From assembly GCA_947174885.1 (NCBI GenBank), contig CAMWKO010000006.1:47210-111209 (forward strand): a stretch of 64,000 nt of DNA, written 5' to 3'. Source of the stretch: an uncultured Clostridia bacterium (GTDB taxonomy: Bacteria; Bacillota; Clostridia; Lachnospirales; Lachnospiraceae). Shown here piece after piece: positions 60,137-64,000 of the stretch. The translations under genes were made by a program, and so were the position numbers. The notes under the pieces are model-generated. The model worked only from the letters and a program-made list of their open reading frames with translations, searched no databases and had not been told where the DNA came from. The stretch's first letter is position 1; each line of letters starts with the position of its first letter.

Positions 60137-60982
60137 CTACTTTCTACGGCACAGCTGCCAAAATGCAACTGCACTGGCAGCAGCCACATTTAATGAATCC
60201 ACTCCATTTGACATCGGAATACGGACCGTATAATCACTGTCTGAAATTGTACTGGAGGTTAATCCGTCTCCTTCAGTACCTAATATAATCGCAAGCTTCT
60301 CCTCCTCTAAAAGCTTTGGATTATCTATGCTTACTGAATTTTCGCTAAGTGCCATTGCTGCTGTTTTAAAGCCCATACTATGTAAAACATTTATTCCCTC
60401 CTGCTGCCATGATATATGACTGTCAAAAAATGTCCATGGTATCTGAAATACCGTACCCATACTTACCCTTATTGCACGGCGGTATAACGGATTGCTGCAA
60501 TCCGGTGTAAGTAATACCGCATCAATATTAAGTGCAGCGGCAGAACGGAATATCGCTCCTACATTTGTAGGATTTACAATTTCCTCCAGTACGGCAATAC
60601 GCCTTGCCCCACAGCATATCTCCTTTATATCCGGCAGCTTAGGACGGACAAAAGCACACAACATTCCCCGTGTCAGCTTAAAGCCCGTCAGTCTTGTAAG
60701 AACTTCAAATTCTGCCGTATAAACCGGAATATCCTTACATCTCTCTATAATTTCTTTTGCCTGATCCTCCAAATGCTTATGCTCCACTAAAAAGGATATA
60801 GGAACACAGCCTGCATCAAGTGCCCGCTCAATTACCTTTGGGCTTTCTGCAATAAAAATCCCCTTATGAGGCTCATGTCTGTTTAACAGCTGTGTCTCCG
60901 TACATCTGGCATATATATCAAGCTCCGGTGCTTCAAAATCCGTTATTTCTATAATATTTGGCATATAAAATCTCCTGTTCAA
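60137..60982 (-). CDS. TrmH/SpoU family RNA 2'-O-methyltransferase
   Basis: 'VLEEIVNPTNVGAIFRSAAALNIDAVLLTPDCSNPLYRRAIRVSMG', 'AIILGTEGDGL', 'IPMSNGVDSLNVAAASAVAFW'. Confidence 0.94.
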   Translation of the reverse strand: MNRRFYMPNIIEITDFEAPELDIYARCTETQLLNRHEPHKGIFIAESPKVIERALDAGCVPISFLVEHKHLEDQAKEIIERCKDIPVYTAEFEVLTRLTGFKLTRGMLCAFVRPKLPDIKEICCGARRIAVLEEIVNPTNVGAIFRSAAALNIDAVLLTPDCSNPLYRRAIRVSMGTVFQIPWTFFDSHISWQQEGINVLHSMGFKTAAMALSENSVSIDNPKLLEEEKLAIILGTEGDGLTSSTISDSDYTVRIPMSNGVDSLNVAAASAVAFWQLCRRK

Positions 60983-61080
60983 TATTGAGTTTATATTATT
61001 TTTCTTTACTTAAATATACTATAACATTTGAAAATTTTGTTATAAAATATTATAAGCTAATTTAGCACTATTGTCTTATA

Positions 61081-61176
61081 GATTTCACATTTTTATTTTT
61101 AAATATAAACATTATTTATACTGACTTTTTGAAAAATATCTTTTGAACTGAAAAATGAAAATACATAAGCTCAAAG
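61081..61176. repeat. Degenerate candidate copy D of the palindromic element
   Basis: GATTTCACATTTTTATTTTT...GAAAAATGAAAATACATAAGCTCAAAG; GTTGCC core lost. Confidence 0.35.
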
Positions 61177-61283
61177 AACTCCGGCTATTGCCACATTTAA
61201 AAATCTATACTATACTTTAATATGTGCTTTTATCACATATAATAAAAACTACAAAATTAAAACTGCAAAAAGAGGATTAATAT

Positions 61284-62048
61284 ATGAAATATAATTTAAA
61301 ATATTTATTGTTGCTGTCTGTCAGCCTGTTGTCATTATCGCTTTTGGGCTGCAATTTAACCTCTGACAGTGAAACTGCTAAATCTACTTCTGTTACATCT
61401 GATACTACTATGGCAGAAATAACTACTCCTGTCGAAACTACTACCGAAGAACCGACTACTGTATATAATAATGACGGTACAAGACCTGATGTAGTAAATT
61501 TTTATATATTTCATGACAATACCGGTACAAGAGATAAATTAACCGAATTTTACGGACCGTTTACAGAGGGAGCGGATATTAGAACCTTTGCCGCCTTTAC
61601 CAGCTCTGATTCATCTGTATATGGCAGCCGTTTTGCAGATATGTGGTTTCCGCAATGGGAACGTTTTTCAAACAGCAGTGAATGTAAAATCGGATATAAG
61701 ATACACATCTACTTAACTGACGGAAATATTATAGAAAAAAACATTCTGTCTCCTGATGATGTTGTTTATGACTACACACAATATGTAGAAACCTGGATAT
61801 ATGACGATGTACACCACGCAGCAGGCGAGTGGTACAGTCATTTAACAACGGCTGATATGAAAGAGGATACTGTTATTACCTCTGTCAAGCTTACCTGTGG
61901 ACCTCGTATTAACGAAGTAGATTATATTATTCTTGATACCTTTGTCTATACCGGCAATGAACAATTTAATGAAAACGGTGATTATATCGGACCTGTTAAT
62001 GCCAGTGTCAAAGTCAGCCGAGGTGAAACGGAAAGTTATATTCCGTAA
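61284..62048 (+). CDS. Putative lipoprotein
   Basis: MKYNLKYLLLLSVSLLSLSLLGCN lipobox LLGC; Thr-rich linker. Confidence 0.8.
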   Translation: MKYNLKYLLLLSVSLLSLSLLGCNLTSDSETAKSTSVTSDTTMAEITTPVETTTEEPTTVYNNDGTRPDVVNFYIFHDNTGTRDKLTEFYGPFTEGADIRTFAAFTSSDSSVYGSRFADMWFPQWERFSNSSECKIGYKIHIYLTDGNIIEKNILSPDDVVYDYTQYVETWIYDDVHHAAGEWYSHLTTADMKEDTVITSVKLTCGPRINEVDYIILDTFVYTGNEQFNENGDYIGPVNASVKVSRGETESYIP

Positions 62049-62191
62049 TATTGATAGTCACTACTTTTTATTAGCGACTATCAGCAAATCTTATATCATT
62101 TTTGTGAGTTTACACAAAACTTGAAATTTTCTCTTTTATTATATATTTTTAAGTATATTTGTTTTAGTTTTATGCCATATACTCTTCTACT

Positions 62192-62231
62192 AAAAAACCT
62201 GAGTATATATTTTCTATATACTCAGGTTTTT
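62192..62231. terminator. Bidirectional terminator
   Basis: AAAAAACCTGAGTATATA-ttttc-TATATACTCAGGTTTTT between convergent genes. Confidence 0.88.
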
Positions 62232-62306
62232 CATATTTATTTTATCCTCCCAATCTGTTATAATAAGAGCTTTCTAAATATTTGCTTATATTATACTCTA
62301 TAATTA

Positions 62307-63746
62307 TCATTTAGAGTTTTTTCTTTTCTTTCTTCTCTTCTTCCTCTTACTTACCACACGCATTAACAGAATAAAATACAGTATCATAACTGCCACAACA
62401 ATTCCTGCAATTACAAGAATCACATTTCTCACTGTCCTGCCACTATTCTGTTTTCTCTCCTCTTCTGCTTTAATACTCTCCTGTTCACGTCTGCTTTCTT
62501 CCTTAAGGCTTTCTGCTTCTGCTATGGATTGACTTTCCCTGATGCTTTCCTCTTCTTTTCTTTTTTGCTCCTCCTCGTATTGTGTTTTATAATCAGTTAT
62601 ATTCTCCATAATATCATTAGTAGTATCCACACCTACTGTTGTTCTGTAAAGACCGTATTTTGCACAGCTATACTCATATTCATCATCTACATAGAACCAG
62701 CACCATTGCTGTGAAACATGCTTTTTATAGCTTTCTGCTGCCACCTCCAGTGTGGTCTTTCCTCCAAAATGACTTAACGGACTTCTGCAATCAAGCACTA
62801 TCTCATTTTCTCCATACAGATGAAGATATGTTTTAGGTACGTCCCACACACCATACTTATTTGCAGACTCAGGATAACTAGTTTCCTCCATACTGATTTC
62901 CACTGCTTTTTTCATTGCAAGAGAGGTCAGCATATGTGTTCCGTGTCCATATTCTCCGTTTTCATCCTGTGCAACTGCAATCTGTGGTTTAAAACGTCTA
63001 AGCATCTCCACTACAAATTCAACCGGCTTCTCCTCTCCAAATAACTGAATCGCAGCCTCCAGGTTATCTGCATAAAGATCCATAAAATCACCTGTATATG
63101 GATAATGAGTGACACCTGCGTGCCATAATCCGTCCAGTTTTTCATGCTCTCTTATATTTGCACCTGTCCAATATTCAGAAAAATATACTACCTGTACTTC
63201 ATATCCCATTTCACCTGCATAATAAGGTAATATTCCACCAAAAAACAATATTTCATCATCTGCATGTGTAGAAAGCAGAAGAATATCTGCCTTTTCACAC
63301 ATAGGCTCCCAAACCTGTACATCTTCAGGTAATTCACCTTTACTGTAACAGTATATATCCGTCAGAGTATTTCCACTATCTGCAACTATCGTAAATTCAC
63401 TGATTTCTGTTTCAAATTCTATATATTCATGAAGAAACCCGTTATTTCCTCTCTTTTCTTCTTTATCACCAATCTTAAGTGTCCATTCCTCTACCGGTTT
63501 TCCCCATATAATATATACGCCCATTGCAGGAGTATTAAGCGACACTGTCACAGTGTCACCTGAATTTAAAGTCACAGATGTATCGTAAGAACCATCTGAC
63601 ACATTATAGCTGCTGCTGCCATTTGATATTACAACATTACAATCTAATTCTTCTGCCGTATCTGCTTTTACATTAATATTTCCAATCATACAGACAGATA
63701 TAAAAGTTGCTGTAAGCATATATATTTTATTTATAAATCTTTTCAT
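62307..63746 (-). CDS. Secreted, C-terminally membrane-anchored PIG-L family deacetylase
   Basis: Signal peptide; 'LLLSTHADDEILFFGGILPYYAGEMGYEVQVVYFSEY', 'ENGEYGHGTHMLTSLAMKKAVE'; C-terminal TM + RKKRRKKRKNSK. Confidence 0.9.
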   Translation of the reverse strand: MKRFINKIYMLTATFISVCMIGNINVKADTAEELDCNVVISNGSSSYNVSDGSYDTSVTLNSGDTVTVSLNTPAMGVYIIWGKPVEEWTLKIGDKEEKRGNNGFLHEYIEFETEISEFTIVADSGNTLTDIYCYSKGELPEDVQVWEPMCEKADILLLSTHADDEILFFGGILPYYAGEMGYEVQVVYFSEYWTGANIREHEKLDGLWHAGVTHYPYTGDFMDLYADNLEAAIQLFGEEKPVEFVVEMLRRFKPQIAVAQDENGEYGHGTHMLTSLAMKKAVEISMEETSYPESANKYGVWDVPKTYLHLYGENEIVLDCRSPLSHFGGKTTLEVAAESYKKHVSQQWCWFYVDDEYEYSCAKYGLYRTTVGVDTTNDIMENITDYKTQYEEEQKRKEEESIRESQSIAEAESLKEESRREQESIKAEEERKQNSGRTVRNVILVIAGIVVAVMILYFILLMRVVSKRKKRRKKRKNSK

Positions 63747-64000
63747 TAGAATACATTACCTTTCCTTTAATTTAAAATATGCTAAAATAGAAATTTTGCA
63801 TAGTCTGTATATAGCTAAGATACTATTTTAAAGATTATATATAATTAAAATAAAATTCTTAATAGTCAATATCCGGCTTAAATACCATTATTAACAATTC
63901 ATATGAAACTAATATGATATTTTAATCTTTATATACAAACAAAATATGATTCTTAATAATTTGTATAATGCTAATATTCTATTTCAATTACTTTACATAT

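Overview
AT-rich chromosomal window, probably from a Lachnospiraceae-like Firmicute (inferred from protein families, not proven). Most of it is housekeeping and transport: two MgtE Mg2+ transporters, MATE, MntP, a DegV protein, rplM-rpsI, an ABC transporter with a two-component system, truA, and an ECF transporter core. Accessory content is interspersed. The best candidate for an undescribed system is the left-end minus-strand operon (1-5593). It encodes a membrane-anchored McrB-like AAA+ ATPase, a DUF2357/McrC-N-like protein with no visible nuclease domain, at least three single-pass proteins with SipW/TasA-like N-termini, and an HD-GYP-like protein. Other highlights: a TetM-like GTPase fused to a YacP/Rae1-type NYN RNase domain; an XRE-HTH/PurM fusion with a perfect dyad upstream of its likely start; a restriction island next to rpsI with a fused m5C + m6A methyltransferase and three HNH proteins, beside a decayed integrase and 11-bp iterons; a family of dispersed nested-palindromic intergenic repeats; a probable yybP-ykoY Mn2+ riboswitch upstream of mntP; a small Cys-containing leader ORF plus hairpin before the second mgtE; a three-copy bistable hairpin between ecfT and truA; and a compositionally distinct island with a transmembrane ECF-like sigma factor and an integrase remnant. 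All assignments come from reading the sequence and motif recall; no searches were run.
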